Made by a program: the position numbers and the translations under genes. The notes under the pieces are model-generated. The model worked only from the letters and a program-made list of their open reading frames with translations, made no database searches and was not told where the DNA came from. From positions 1-59,218 of the forward strand of contig JADGGK010000011.1 of NCBI GenBank assembly GCA_019689975.1: DNA of 59,218 nucleotides, in the 5' to 3' direction. This DNA comes from Pseudolabrys sp. Lineage in GTDB: Bacteria; Pseudomonadota; Alphaproteobacteria; Rhizobiales; Xanthobacteraceae. Positions 50,168 to 58,783 of the stretch are shown here, one piece after another (within the stretch, counting starts at the first letter, position 1; every line of letters begins with the position of its first letter).

Positions 50168-52633
50168 TCAAGACAACGAAAGATTCCAAATATCGCGCGC
50201 ATAATCGCGGATGGCACGGTCGGAGGAGAACCACGTCATACGCGCGGTGTTGAGGATGGCAATGCGCCACCATTGCAGCGGATTGCGCCAGAGCCGATCG
50301 ACGCTGCGCTGCGCATCCCAATAGGCGTCAAAATCGGCCGCCACCATGAAACGATCGTAGCTCGCAAGTGCTTCGACGAGCGGACCATAACGGTTAGGAT
50401 CGTCGGGGGAGAAGACGCCCTTGGCGAGGCCGTCCACGGCGGCGGCAAGACGCGGCGAGGCTGACATCGCCTCGGCGCCGGTGAACCGCGTACGTTGGCG
50501 TTCGGCAACTTCCGCTGCGGTCATGCCGAATATGATGATGTTGTCGGCCCCCACGTGGTCGCGAATCTCAATATTGGCGCCGTCAAGCGTGCCTATGGTG
50601 AGGGAGCCGTTGAGCGCAAGCTTCATATTGCCGGTGCCGGAAGCTTCCATACCGGCGGTGGAAATCTGCTCCGACAGATCAGCGGCGGGAATGATTTGCT
50701 CCGCGAGACTGACATTGTAGTTGGGCAGGAAGACGATCTTCAGCCGGTCGCCGACCACGGGATCGGCATTAACCACGGCGGCAACGTCGTTGATCAACTT
50801 GATGATGAGCTTCGCCCGTTCATAACCGACCGCGGCTTTGCCGGCGAATATCTTTACGCGCGGAACCCAATTCTCGTGCGGCGCGGAACGGATCGCCTGG
50901 AACAAAGCGATCGCCTCAAGAATGTTGAGCAATTGTCGTTTGTATTCGTGGATCCGTTTGACGTGCACGTCGAACAGCGCATCGCTGCGTATGCGCACGC
51001 CGGTTGCAGTCTGCACGAGTTGGGCCAACCGCTCCTTGTTCTCCGCACGAGCGTTTCGGTACAGTGTGATAAAATTTGGTTCATCGATAAGAGTTTCGAG
51101 TTTACTCAAGGCCGAGGTATCGTCGAGCACATCCTCGCCGAGCGTACGCACGAGAAGATTGGTCAACGGGGGATTGGCGCCAAACAACCAACGACGAAAT
51201 GCGATGCCGTTCGTTTCGTTCACGATGCGCGTCGGCGTAAGTCGCGCGAGATTATTAAATATTGTTTTGCGCAGGAGATCGGTATGCAAGGCCGACACGC
51301 CATTGACGCAATGCGTTCCCACGAATGCGAGGTGAGCCATGCGAACCGATTTGGTACCGTTTTCCTGCACCAGAGAAACATCGGCAAGGAGGGCTGCGTC
51401 AGTGTGTCCCGCTTTTTTCAAGGCCGAAAGGTGCAGCCAGTTGATCAGATAGATGATCTGCAGATGCCGCGGGAGCAGGCGGTCGACTAACTCGACCGGC
51501 CAGGTTTCCAGCGCCTCCGGCAATAGCGTGTGATTGGTGTAGGCTAGCGTCGACCGTGTGATGCTCCAGGCGTGATCCCAGCCGTAGCCATGCTCGTCGA
51601 TGAGAAGCCGCATCAATTCAGCGACCGCAATCGCCGGGTGCGTGTCGTTGAGCTGGACGGCTGCGTGGTCGGGCAACGTATCAAGGGTTCCATACTCTTC
51701 GAGGTGACGGCGGACCAGGTCCTGTAAAGACGCCGACGTGAAAAAGTATTCCTGCCGCAACCGGAGCTCCTGGCCTCCCGGTGTCGAATCGTTTGGATAA
51801 AGCACGCGCGAGATGGCTTCCGCCTGCATGCTGGCGGCGCTTGCTCCAATCAGGTCGCCATGATTGAGCGCGGCGAGCTGCAGCGGAGATGCCGCGCGTG
51901 CCGACCAGAGTCTCAAAACATTGACGTGGCGACCACGCCAGCCGCCGATGAGCGTGTCGTATGGCAGCGCCAAGACGGTTTCGGCTGGGTGCCAAACGGC
52001 GCGGGCCGTCGCATCGTTTCCGCCGAGATACTCGACCGCGCCGCCGAATCCTATCGTGTAGCGCGTGTCGTGATTGGCAAACTCCCATGGATTGCCGCGC
52101 GCCAACCAATCTTCCGGATATTCGCGCTGCCAGCCGTGCTCGATCCGCTGCTCGAACAACCCGTGGTCATAGCGGATGCCGTAACCGTAAGCCGGGATGC
52201 CAAGGGCCGCCATCGAGTCCATGAAGCAGGCTGCGAGGCGCCCGAGGCCGCCATTGCCGAGCGCCGCATCGGGTTCGACCTTGCTCAGCGCATCGAGATC
52301 GACGTCGAAAGCGGCAAGCGCACGTCGAGCCGTCTCCGTCAGCCGAAGATTGCGAAGCGTGTCGAGGAGTAGTCGACCTATCAGGAACTCGATCGAGAGA
52401 TAATAGACCCGCTTCCTTCGAAATCGCCTGATTTCATGCTGCTCCTCGATCCAACGATCCACAAGGCGATCGCGCAGTGAGAGGACCGTCGCCTGATACC
52501 AATCGTTGAGGCTCGCTTTTTCGGGAGTGCGGCCTAGCCCGTAGACGAGTTTGGCGCAAATCGCGTCGCATAGCGCACTTTCCTCGGAGGTGAGCGGCGA
52601 AACGGTTGAGGGGCGTCGTCTGGCGTGCTGCAT
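50168..52633 (-). CDS. glgP: Glycogen/alpha-glucan phosphorylase GlgP
   Basis: GlgP releases glucose 1-phosphate from the non-reducing ends of alpha-1,4-glucan with phosphate and pyridoxal phosphate. From the ATG at 52633 the protein has 821 residues (a TTG eight codons upstream is an alternative). YYLSIEFLIGRLL, AALGNGGLGRLAACFMDSMA and the PLP motif EASGTGNMKLALNG with Lys671 are all present. It converges on malQ without intergenic DNA. No glgC or glgA is in the window. Confidence 0.96.
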   Translation of the reverse strand: MQHARRRPSTVSPLTSEESALCDAICAKLVYGLGRTPEKASLNDWYQATVLSLRDRLVDRWIEEQHEIRRFRRKRVYYLSIEFLIGRLLLDTLRNLRLTETARRALAAFDVDLDALSKVEPDAALGNGGLGRLAACFMDSMAALGIPAYGYGIRYDHGLFEQRIEHGWQREYPEDWLARGNPWEFANHDTRYTIGFGGAVEYLGGNDATARAVWHPAETVLALPYDTLIGGWRGRHVNVLRLWSARAASPLQLAALNHGDLIGASAASMQAEAISRVLYPNDSTPGGQELRLRQEYFFTSASLQDLVRRHLEEYGTLDTLPDHAAVQLNDTHPAIAVAELMRLLIDEHGYGWDHAWSITRSTLAYTNHTLLPEALETWPVELVDRLLPRHLQIIYLINWLHLSALKKAGHTDAALLADVSLVQENGTKSVRMAHLAFVGTHCVNGVSALHTDLLRKTIFNNLARLTPTRIVNETNGIAFRRWLFGANPPLTNLLVRTLGEDVLDDTSALSKLETLIDEPNFITLYRNARAENKERLAQLVQTATGVRIRSDALFDVHVKRIHEYKRQLLNILEAIALFQAIRSAPHENWVPRVKIFAGKAAVGYERAKLIIKLINDVAAVVNADPVVGDRLKIVFLPNYNVSLAEQIIPAADLSEQISTAGMEASGTGNMKLALNGSLTIGTLDGANIEIRDHVGADNIIIFGMTAAEVAERQRTRFTGAEAMSASPRLAAAVDGLAKGVFSPDDPNRYGPLVEALASYDRFMVAADFDAYWDAQRSVDRLWRNPLQWWRIAILNTARMTWFSSDRAIRDYARDIWNLSLS

Positions 52634-52787
52634 GGTGTGTGACGGATGCAACTCCAAAAAATCCGCAGAAGGGCTTAATGATCTGGCTGGCGGTCAAGTT
52701 CCCGACGAATCGGAAGGATCATTATGCGCTTGCGTCACGCACAATGGTGGTCGGAAGTGGTCGGACGACGGCGGGCACGGGATGTGG

Positions 52788-52835
52788 CATAATATTTCAC
52801 AATATGAGTTGACATGCCATAATTTCGCAAAATAG
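52788..52835. promoter_or_regulatory. Two AT-rich near-repeats around a TTGACA box
   Basis: CATAATATTTCACAATATG (52788-52806) and CATAATTTCGCAAAATAG (52818-52835) share a pattern and are 30 bp apart, about three helical turns. The second contains the near-palindrome ATTTCGCAAAAT. TTGACA (52809-52814) lies between them. They look like tandem operator sites for an unknown regulator of the TPP enzyme or of divergent glgP. Confidence 0.4.
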
Positions 52836-52901
52836 CTTGATGGCGGGCGGCGCTGGCGTGATGCCACCGCGGCCGCGCGCGAACCTGCGAAGGAGGTTGC
52901 G

Positions 52902-54704
52902 ATGACAGGACACAACGCGCTCACGGGCGCGCAGGTCATCGTCGATTATCTCATTCGCGAGAAAGTTCCGGTTGTTTTCGGTCTCTGCGGCCACGGCAAC
53001 ATCCAGTTCATCGACGCACTTTACGAGCGCTCCGCCGACATCAAGACCGTGTCGGTGCATCATGAGAGCGTCGCCGGGTTCATGGCCGACGTCTATTACC
53101 GTGTCAGCGGCCGACCTACCGCCACCTTTACCAGTTGCGGCCCCGGTTCGGCCAATTTGCCGATCGCGCTGGCCAATGCCTTTCTCGACTCGGTTCCATT
53201 CATGGCCGTGACCGGCAACGTGCCCACCAGCCAGTTCAACCGTGGCGCCTTTCAGGAGCTTTACCGCCACTATCAGGCCGATTTCCCCGCAACAGTGCGC
53301 TCCTACTGCAAGAAGGTGTTCCAGCCGACCCGCGGCGAGCAGGTGCCGTTGATGGTGCGGCAGGCATGGAAGACGATGGTGACCGGACGGCCGGGACCGG
53401 TCGTACTCGACGTCCCTTTCGACGTATTCATGGAGCCCGCGGCGGAGGAAGCGCCGCGTCCGGAGGACTGGACCGCGAACATTTCCAGTCGCTGCGGTGC
53501 CGATCCGGAAGGCGTCGTCAAGGCCGCCGACATGTTGCTGGCTGCCGAGCGACCAACGATCATCGTGGGGCAGGGCGTTCGCTACGGCGGTGCGTGCGAC
53601 GAACTGCTGCGTTTGGCGGAACGTTTGCAGATTCCGGTCGCCGCCTCCGCGAGCGGTCTTGGTGCCATCGACCTCAATCATCCTCTCGCGCTCGGCCTCG
53701 TGGCTCGCGCCGGCCATTACCAGGCCAATCACGCGACGCGGCAGGCCGATGTGCTTCTCGCGCTCGGCGTGCGTTTCGACGACCGTACGTCAAGTTCTTG
53801 GGTCCCGGGCTATTCGTTCACTATTCCCCCGACCAGACTCATCCACGTGGACATAGATCCGGAAGAAATCGGTCGGAATTATCCCGTCGCGCTGGGCTTG
53901 ATGGCGGACGTGCGCACCTTCCTGCGGCAGCTGCTCGCCGAGATCGCCAGCCGCAAGGACGTCGACAGCAAGCTTGAAGCGCGCAGGAGGTGGCTTGCCG
54001 CTATCGACGGCTATCGCAAGGAGTGGGACAGCTTTGTAGCGCCCGGCTTCCGCGACGGCTCCACGCCAATCAATCCACAACGTGCCGCACATGAGATCGG
54101 CAGGGCGCTGCCCGATGACGCAATTCTCGTCAGCGACATCGGCGTTCATCACAATTGGCTGCTCGGATTTTGCAAGCCGAAGCGCCCGGACTCTCTCATC
54201 GGGTCCATGGGCTTCGGGCCCATGGGTTTCGGCGTTGCCGGTGTCCTTGGCGCGAAATTCGCCGCGCCCGACCGACCCTGCGTTTCCGTGTGCGGGGACG
54301 GCGCCTTTTTCATGCATGCAAACGTGCTCGGCACGGCGGTCGAATACGATCTGCCGGTGGTCTGGATCGTCTGGAACAACTATGCCTATGCCTCGATCCG
54401 CGGCCTGCAGCGCGGCTATTTGAAGGGCCGCGAATTGGCGACGGATTTCCGCCACCCCCGCACCGGCGAGCGTTACAATCCCGATTTCGCCGCCATGGCT
54501 CGCTCGGCCGGCGTCGAGGGCGTGCGCATCGACCGACCTCAGGATATCGGCGACGCGATCCAGGTCGCGATTGATGCGGGCAAACCCTATCTCATCGACC
54601 TCGATGTCGATGCCGATCTCAATCCGGCAGGAGCGGGCGTGTGGGAATTGCCCGGACTGGGGTGCAACAGGCCAGGGATCGGCCAAAGATATGAGCCAGG
54701 TTGA
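52902..54704 (+). CDS. Thiamine pyrophosphate-dependent enzyme, acetolactate synthase large-subunit type
   Basis: A 600-residue three-domain TPP enzyme. The catalytic Glu55 sits in HHESVAGFMAD, SCGPGSANLPIALANAF follows, and the TPP/magnesium motif runs from GDG (465-467) to NN (492-493). A perfect AAGGAGG lies 5 nt before the ATG. The family includes acetolactate synthase, glyoxylate carboligase, sulfoacetaldehyde acetyltransferase and others. The GLCGHGNIQFIDAL start and lack of a neighbouring small subunit argue against a biosynthetic IlvB, so a catabolic or specialised decarboxylase/ligase is more likely. The exact reaction is unknown. Confidence 0.85.
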   Translation: MTGHNALTGAQVIVDYLIREKVPVVFGLCGHGNIQFIDALYERSADIKTVSVHHESVAGFMADVYYRVSGRPTATFTSCGPGSANLPIALANAFLDSVPFMAVTGNVPTSQFNRGAFQELYRHYQADFPATVRSYCKKVFQPTRGEQVPLMVRQAWKTMVTGRPGPVVLDVPFDVFMEPAAEEAPRPEDWTANISSRCGADPEGVVKAADMLLAAERPTIIVGQGVRYGGACDELLRLAERLQIPVAASASGLGAIDLNHPLALGLVARAGHYQANHATRQADVLLALGVRFDDRTSSSWVPGYSFTIPPTRLIHVDIDPEEIGRNYPVALGLMADVRTFLRQLLAEIASRKDVDSKLEARRRWLAAIDGYRKEWDSFVAPGFRDGSTPINPQRAAHEIGRALPDDAILVSDIGVHHNWLLGFCKPKRPDSLIGSMGFGPMGFGVAGVLGAKFAAPDRPCVSVCGDGAFFMHANVLGTAVEYDLPVVWIVWNNYAYASIRGLQRGYLKGRELATDFRHPRTGERYNPDFAAMARSAGVEGVRIDRPQDIGDAIQVAIDAGKPYLIDLDVDADLNPAGAGVWELPGLGCNRPGIGQRYEPG

Positions 54705-54809
54705 CGACTGCCTTTTTTCCGTCCCAGCCAAGCCGCCGCGCCGATCCCGCAAAGGCGGCATGGCAGAGCGCATGTTGCCGCGTGTGCCGGCCGTCCATGG
54801 GAGGAACCT

Positions 54810-56282
54810 TCACTCGCTCCGGTAGAACGGCAAGGCATCCGCGCTAAAGGCCCGACGGGAGCGCGGATCGAGATAAAACATGTGTCCTCCACGATAGAGT
54901 TTGAGCGTGATGCGCCCCGGGGGGTCGAACACAGGCATGTGGTCGAGGATATACCGCGTCATCCCGTAGGGCGTGACGAGGTCGGAATATCCGTGCGCGA
55001 TGAGCACGCGGAACGACGGGGACACCGACATCATCACGCGTATGTCGCCTTCCGCCCCGACAGCGCTGCGGCCGTCTTTCCATTCCCAGCCTTGCGTCAC
55101 GTCGTGAGCGAGAAGCCGGTATGTCATCTCGGTATTGAAGCCGAGTTCGGAGCGAGCATAGGCGGCAAAGGCGCCGCCATAAGCACGCGCGACGCCGTCC
55201 AGAATCGGATCCGGCGCGTGATCGGCGCGTTGCTCGGGGAAGGGATCATCGACGGCAAAGGTTGCATCGTAACGACTGACGATTTTTTTGTCGGCGGAGC
55301 GCAGGGTCTTGACCACGCTGTCGGTGACGAAACCTCGTTGCTGCCGCACCACGTCGAACGGCAATCCGCTCATCTCCGCAACACGTTCGTAGAATGCGCG
55401 CGCAGGATCACCTTGCAGCGGGTGTCCGGCGAGCGTCGTTAGATAGTCCGTCATCGCGAACCCCTCGACCTGCGCCAGGGCCGCGAGATCGAAGGCGCCT
55501 CTGCGCTCGAGCGTTGCCGCCGCGAGCGAGGGAAGCTTCAGCGCCGAACGCAACGCCGAGGCATCGTCGCCGAAGGTCAGCCAGCCCTCGATGAGCGGGG
55601 AGAGCATGATGATCCCGCTGACGGCGATCCCCTGTTCACGCTGCAGCATGCGTGCGGTTTTTGCCGCACGCAGGCCGCCGTAGCTCTCGCCGAGAAGATA
55701 TTTCGGCGACCCGGCACGGCCATTCTTGACGACATAGAGAGCGATTGCCTTCGCCATCGCTTCGGCGTCACTACGCACATTCCAGAAATGCTTGGCCTCG
55801 TCAGCCTTGACGGCGCGGCTCCAGCCGGTTCCCACGGGATCGATCAGGACCAGATCGGTGAAACGCAGCCAGGTGTCCGGATTGTCGACGAGCGTTGCTC
55901 GCGCCGGGTCGCGGCCGATTTCAAGTACGCGTGGCCCCACAAGACCGAGATGAAGAAAGGCCGACGCCGCGCCCGGCCCGCCGTTGAATGCAAATGTGAT
56001 CGGCCGGTTGCCGCTGGCCGAATTCAGAACATAGGCGGTATAAAAGACCGCGGCGCTCACTTCTCCCGATCGGTCGAAGAGCGAAAACGTGCCAGCCGTC
56101 GCGGTGTAGGCAAGCCTACCCTGCGCGGTATCGATGGAATGTTGGGTAACCGAGTCCGCCGGCAGAAGCCGCAGCGGACCCCCACCCGTATCGTGCCGCG
56201 CCGCCGGTTTTTCCGGCGTCGTCGTTTGCGCCGCGGCGGAAAGAGCGCCAAGCAGGAGCACGACCGAGAGCGCGCGGCGCAT
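54810..56282 (-). CDS. S10-type serine carboxypeptidase-like exported protein
   Basis: A 490-residue protein from the ATG at 56282, with a signal peptide (RRALSVVLLLGALSAAAQ). The alpha/beta-hydrolase core shows FAFNGGPGAASAFLHLG (oxyanion), GESYGG with nucleophile Ser200, and later HGYSDLVTPYG (Asp) and YRGGHMFYLD (His), the S10 catalytic order. Such bacterial relatives act in the periplasm on peptides or esters; the substrate is unknown. The longer open frame upstream runs to the infA stop and is not protein-like. It lies 95 bp after infA on the same strand. Confidence 0.86.
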   Translation of the reverse strand: MRRALSVVLLLGALSAAAQTTTPEKPAARHDTGGGPLRLLPADSVTQHSIDTAQGRLAYTATAGTFSLFDRSGEVSAAVFYTAYVLNSASGNRPITFAFNGGPGAASAFLHLGLVGPRVLEIGRDPARATLVDNPDTWLRFTDLVLIDPVGTGWSRAVKADEAKHFWNVRSDAEAMAKAIALYVVKNGRAGSPKYLLGESYGGLRAAKTARMLQREQGIAVSGIIMLSPLIEGWLTFGDDASALRSALKLPSLAAATLERRGAFDLAALAQVEGFAMTDYLTTLAGHPLQGDPARAFYERVAEMSGLPFDVVRQQRGFVTDSVVKTLRSADKKIVSRYDATFAVDDPFPEQRADHAPDPILDGVARAYGGAFAAYARSELGFNTEMTYRLLAHDVTQGWEWKDGRSAVGAEGDIRVMMSVSPSFRVLIAHGYSDLVTPYGMTRYILDHMPVFDPPGRITLKLYRGGHMFYLDPRSRRAFSADALPFYRSE

Positions 56283-56377
56283 GGTGCCATGCGCCTTGGC
56301 ACGATCATGTTTTGTTCGGCGGCGCCCGGCTTGCACGCCAACGATGCTCCGCGTAGCCAAGCGGCAAAAATGGGAGA

Positions 56378-56650
56378 TCAACGGCGGCGGAAATTGGGCC
56401 GGCGCTGTTGCGGTGACGGCGTCGGGGTATCGCCCTTGTGGCGGAAACTGATACGCCCGCGCTGCAAATCATAGGGGGACATCTCCACGATCACGCGATC
56501 CCCCACGCCGGTACGGATGCGAAACTTGCGCATCTTCCCCGCCGTGTATGCCAACACCTCATGATCATTGTCGAGTTTCACCCGGAAATTTCCGTCCGGG
56601 AGAACCTCGGTCACCGTCCCGTCAAATTCCAACAGTTCCTCTTTCGCCAT
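56378..56650 (-). CDS. infA: Translation initiation factor IF-1
   Basis: A 90-residue protein with the full IF-1 OB fold: [39 protein letters not shown] and [23 protein letters not shown]-1 sits in the ribosomal A site and assists IF-2 and IF-3. It is 18 residues longer than the usual 72, with a C-terminal extension of Pro, Gln and Arg; extended forms occur in this order as I recall. GGAG lies upstream of the ATG. Confidence 0.95.
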   Translation of the reverse strand: MAKEELLEFDGTVTEVLPDGNFRVKLDNDHEVLAYTAGKMRKFRIRTGVGDRVIVEMSPYDLQRGRISFRHKGDTPTPSPQQRRPNFRRR

Positions 56651-57292
56651 CCAGTCGCTCCAGTTTGATGTGGTACGTTCGATCCGCCGCGCTTTACGCG
56701 GGGGACACGAACATCTCGCAAAAGTAACATTCTATTCCACTTTGGCTCTTTCTCCCATAGGCGGCGACGTACCGGAATCAACCGCCATGCGCGCCCCTCG
56801 CCTATCCCGAGGCGTCCCCTGGGAGCCTGCCGCGACGGATTCCGGTCTTGTCCCGTTTTGCGATGGCAGGGTGTATCACATCGATTTGATCGGGGAACGA
56901 CAAAACGTTATGGGAGACCGACAGAAACGGTCGGTGAACGACAAGTCAAGGACGGCTATGAGTTTGCGCTTAATCAGCTACCGATCAGGTCAAATCGCCA
57001 CGGTCATTGCGAGGGGCCCCGTAGAGGCGGCGAAGCAATCGAGGCGTCGGCCCAGTCAATTCTGGTTTACTTCGCGGCGGTCGCAATGAGTGGTCGCAAT
57101 CAAGGGACTCGACACTAGCGTTTCTGTCGGCGGGCTCATGCGACGATTGCCTCGGTTTGGGCATTTCGTATTGCAAAACACAAGCCCATCGCAGATTGGA
57201 ATGTCGCAGCCGCACTGGTCGCCACCAATGCGGATGCGCTAATGAACCCCTTCGCCGGGGACATTGATGGATGCAAGCAGGAACTGCCACTC
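56651..57292. other. 642-bp intergenic region between infA and the FAH-family gene
   Basis: Contains the infA upstream region on the minus strand and a palindromic repeat copy at 57002-57091. Several short frames exist but none looks like a known protein. The stretch 56850-56980 has some coding-like character in two frames that do not join; it could be a remnant. Confidence 0.45.
57002..57091. repeat. Palindromic intergenic repeat, third copy
   Basis: A shorter, more diverged relative of the elements at 30.8-31.0 kb: GTCATTGCGAGG (57003), GAAGCAATCGAG (57032), and a right half ending in GTCGCAATGAG (57080). The arms can pair into a hairpin of about 90 bp. Confidence 0.7.
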
Positions 57293-58171
57293 ATGAAAAT
57301 CATCGGTTTTAGTGACCAGGGCCCGAGGCTCGGCATCGTCGCGGGCGACACGGTCGTGGATTTGCAGGCCGTCGATCCAAGCCTGCCCCACGACCTCGGG
57401 GTCTGGCTGCGACGGAGCAATGGCGATCTCGCCCCGCTCGCCGAACTTGCCAGGAAAGCGCCGGCCAGCGCGCATCGCCCTTTGTCGGGCATCACCTTTG
57501 CGCTTCCGGTCGCCAACCCAGGCAAGATCGTTTGCCTCGGGCTGAACTATCTCGATCACGTCAAGGAGGGTCCGCAGCGCGACAACATCCCGAAATTCCC
57601 CTCGATCTTCTTTCGCGTGCTGACGTCAATGGTCCCGCATCTGCAGCCGATCATGCGACCGAAAAGCTCGATACAGCTCGATTACGAGGCAGAGATGGTC
57701 GCGATCGTGGGCAGGAGGGCGAAGCATCTCACCGTGGACAACGCTGTCGACTGCATCGTCGGCTATTCCTGTGCCAACGAGGGCTCGGTGCGGGAATTTC
57801 AACGCCACACCACGCAGTGGGGCATGGGGAAGAACTTCGACCGAACTGGGGGTTTCGGTCCCTGGATGGTCACCGCCGATGAGCTGCCGCGCGGCGGTCG
57901 TGGTCTGAGGATCCAGAGCCGGCTCAATGGGAAGGTAATGCAGTCGGACAACACCGCCAACATGATGTTCCCGCTTGCCGAGACGTTGGTCTATCTCACC
58001 AAGGGGATGACGCTGGAGCCCGGCGACGTGATCTTGACCGGGACGCCGGCGGGCGTTGGCCATGCCCGGCAGCCGCGGCCCGTCTGGATGAAAGCAGGCG
58101 ACGTGTGCGAGGTCGAGATCGAGGGTATCGGCACGTTGCGCAACCCAATTGAAGATGAAAAACTCGAATAG
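57293..58171 (+). CDS. Fumarylacetoacetate hydrolase (FAH) family protein
   Basis: A 292-residue protein from the ATG at 57293. The FAH catalytic core is complete: CLGLNYLDHVKEG, SIFFRVLTS, the acidic metal site around LDYEAEMVAIVG, YSCANEGSVREFQ, KNFDRTGGFGPW and LEPGDVILTGTPAGVG. Members hydrate, isomerise or decarboxylate beta-dicarbonyl-type acids with magnesium, often in aromatic breakdown. Substrate cannot be told. An upstream in-frame start gives 17 extra non-conserved residues. It is followed by the FMN reductase gene after 45 bp, likely co-transcribed. Confidence 0.9.
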   Translation: MKIIGFSDQGPRLGIVAGDTVVDLQAVDPSLPHDLGVWLRRSNGDLAPLAELARKAPASAHRPLSGITFALPVANPGKIVCLGLNYLDHVKEGPQRDNIPKFPSIFFRVLTSMVPHLQPIMRPKSSIQLDYEAEMVAIVGRRAKHLTVDNAVDCIVGYSCANEGSVREFQRHTTQWGMGKNFDRTGGFGPWMVTADELPRGGRGLRIQSRLNGKVMQSDNTANMMFPLAETLVYLTKGMTLEPGDVILTGTPAGVGHARQPRPVWMKAGDVCEVEIEGIGTLRNPIEDEKLE

Positions 58172-58216
58172 GCCGCATGGCGCCGCTACCCGCCTTGACG
58201 TGCGGAGGGGATCAAG

Positions 58217-58783
58217 ATGACCGACCAACTCGATGTGCTTGTCATTTGCGGTTCGCTGCGCAAGCGCTCCTATAACGCGGCCCTCACCCGAGCCCTGCCG
58301 GGGCTTGCGCCGCCGGAAATGAGGCTGACGGCAGCGCCATCCTACGAGTTGCTGCCGCCCTATAATGCCGATGTCCAAGAAGCAAACGGCTTCCCGCCGG
58401 CCGCCGAAACGCTCGCGGACGCCATCCGCGCCGCCCACGGCGTGTTGTTCGTCTCGCCGGAATACAATTGGTCGATGCCCGGAGCGCTGAAGAACGCCAT
58501 CGATTGGATTTCGCGGATGAAGAACCAGCCGTTCGAAGCCAAGCCGGTCGCGATCCAGTCATGCTCGCAGGGCATCCTCGGGGGAGCACGCATGCAATAT
58601 CACTGGCGCATGACAATGACCTTCCTCAAGGCGCATATTTTCGGCACGCCGGAGGTTTTCGTCAGTCAAGCGCCGGCGAAATTCGACAACGAAACGCTCG
58701 AGCTCAAGGATCAAGCAACGAAGGACATGGTCAAGACACATCTGGCGGCGTTTGCAAAATTTGTCGCGCGGATGAAAACATAG
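58217..58783 (+). CDS. NADPH-dependent FMN reductase / quinone reductase-like flavoprotein
   Basis: A 188-residue flavodoxin-fold protein with the signature VICGSLRKRSYNAALTRAL for FMN phosphate binding and VSPEYNWSMPGALKNAIDW for the isoalloxazine ring. These enzymes reduce FMN, quinones, azo dyes or chromate with NADPH. GGAGGGG lies 6 nt before the ATG. It follows the FAH-family gene and could supply reduced flavin or detoxify quinones (inference). Confidence 0.9.
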   Translation: MTDQLDVLVICGSLRKRSYNAALTRALPGLAPPEMRLTAAPSYELLPPYNADVQEANGFPPAAETLADAIRAAHGVLFVSPEYNWSMPGALKNAIDWISRMKNQPFEAKPVAIQSCSQGILGGARMQYHWRMTMTFLKAHIFGTPEVFVSQAPAKFDNETLELKDQATKDMVKTHLAAFAKFVARMKT

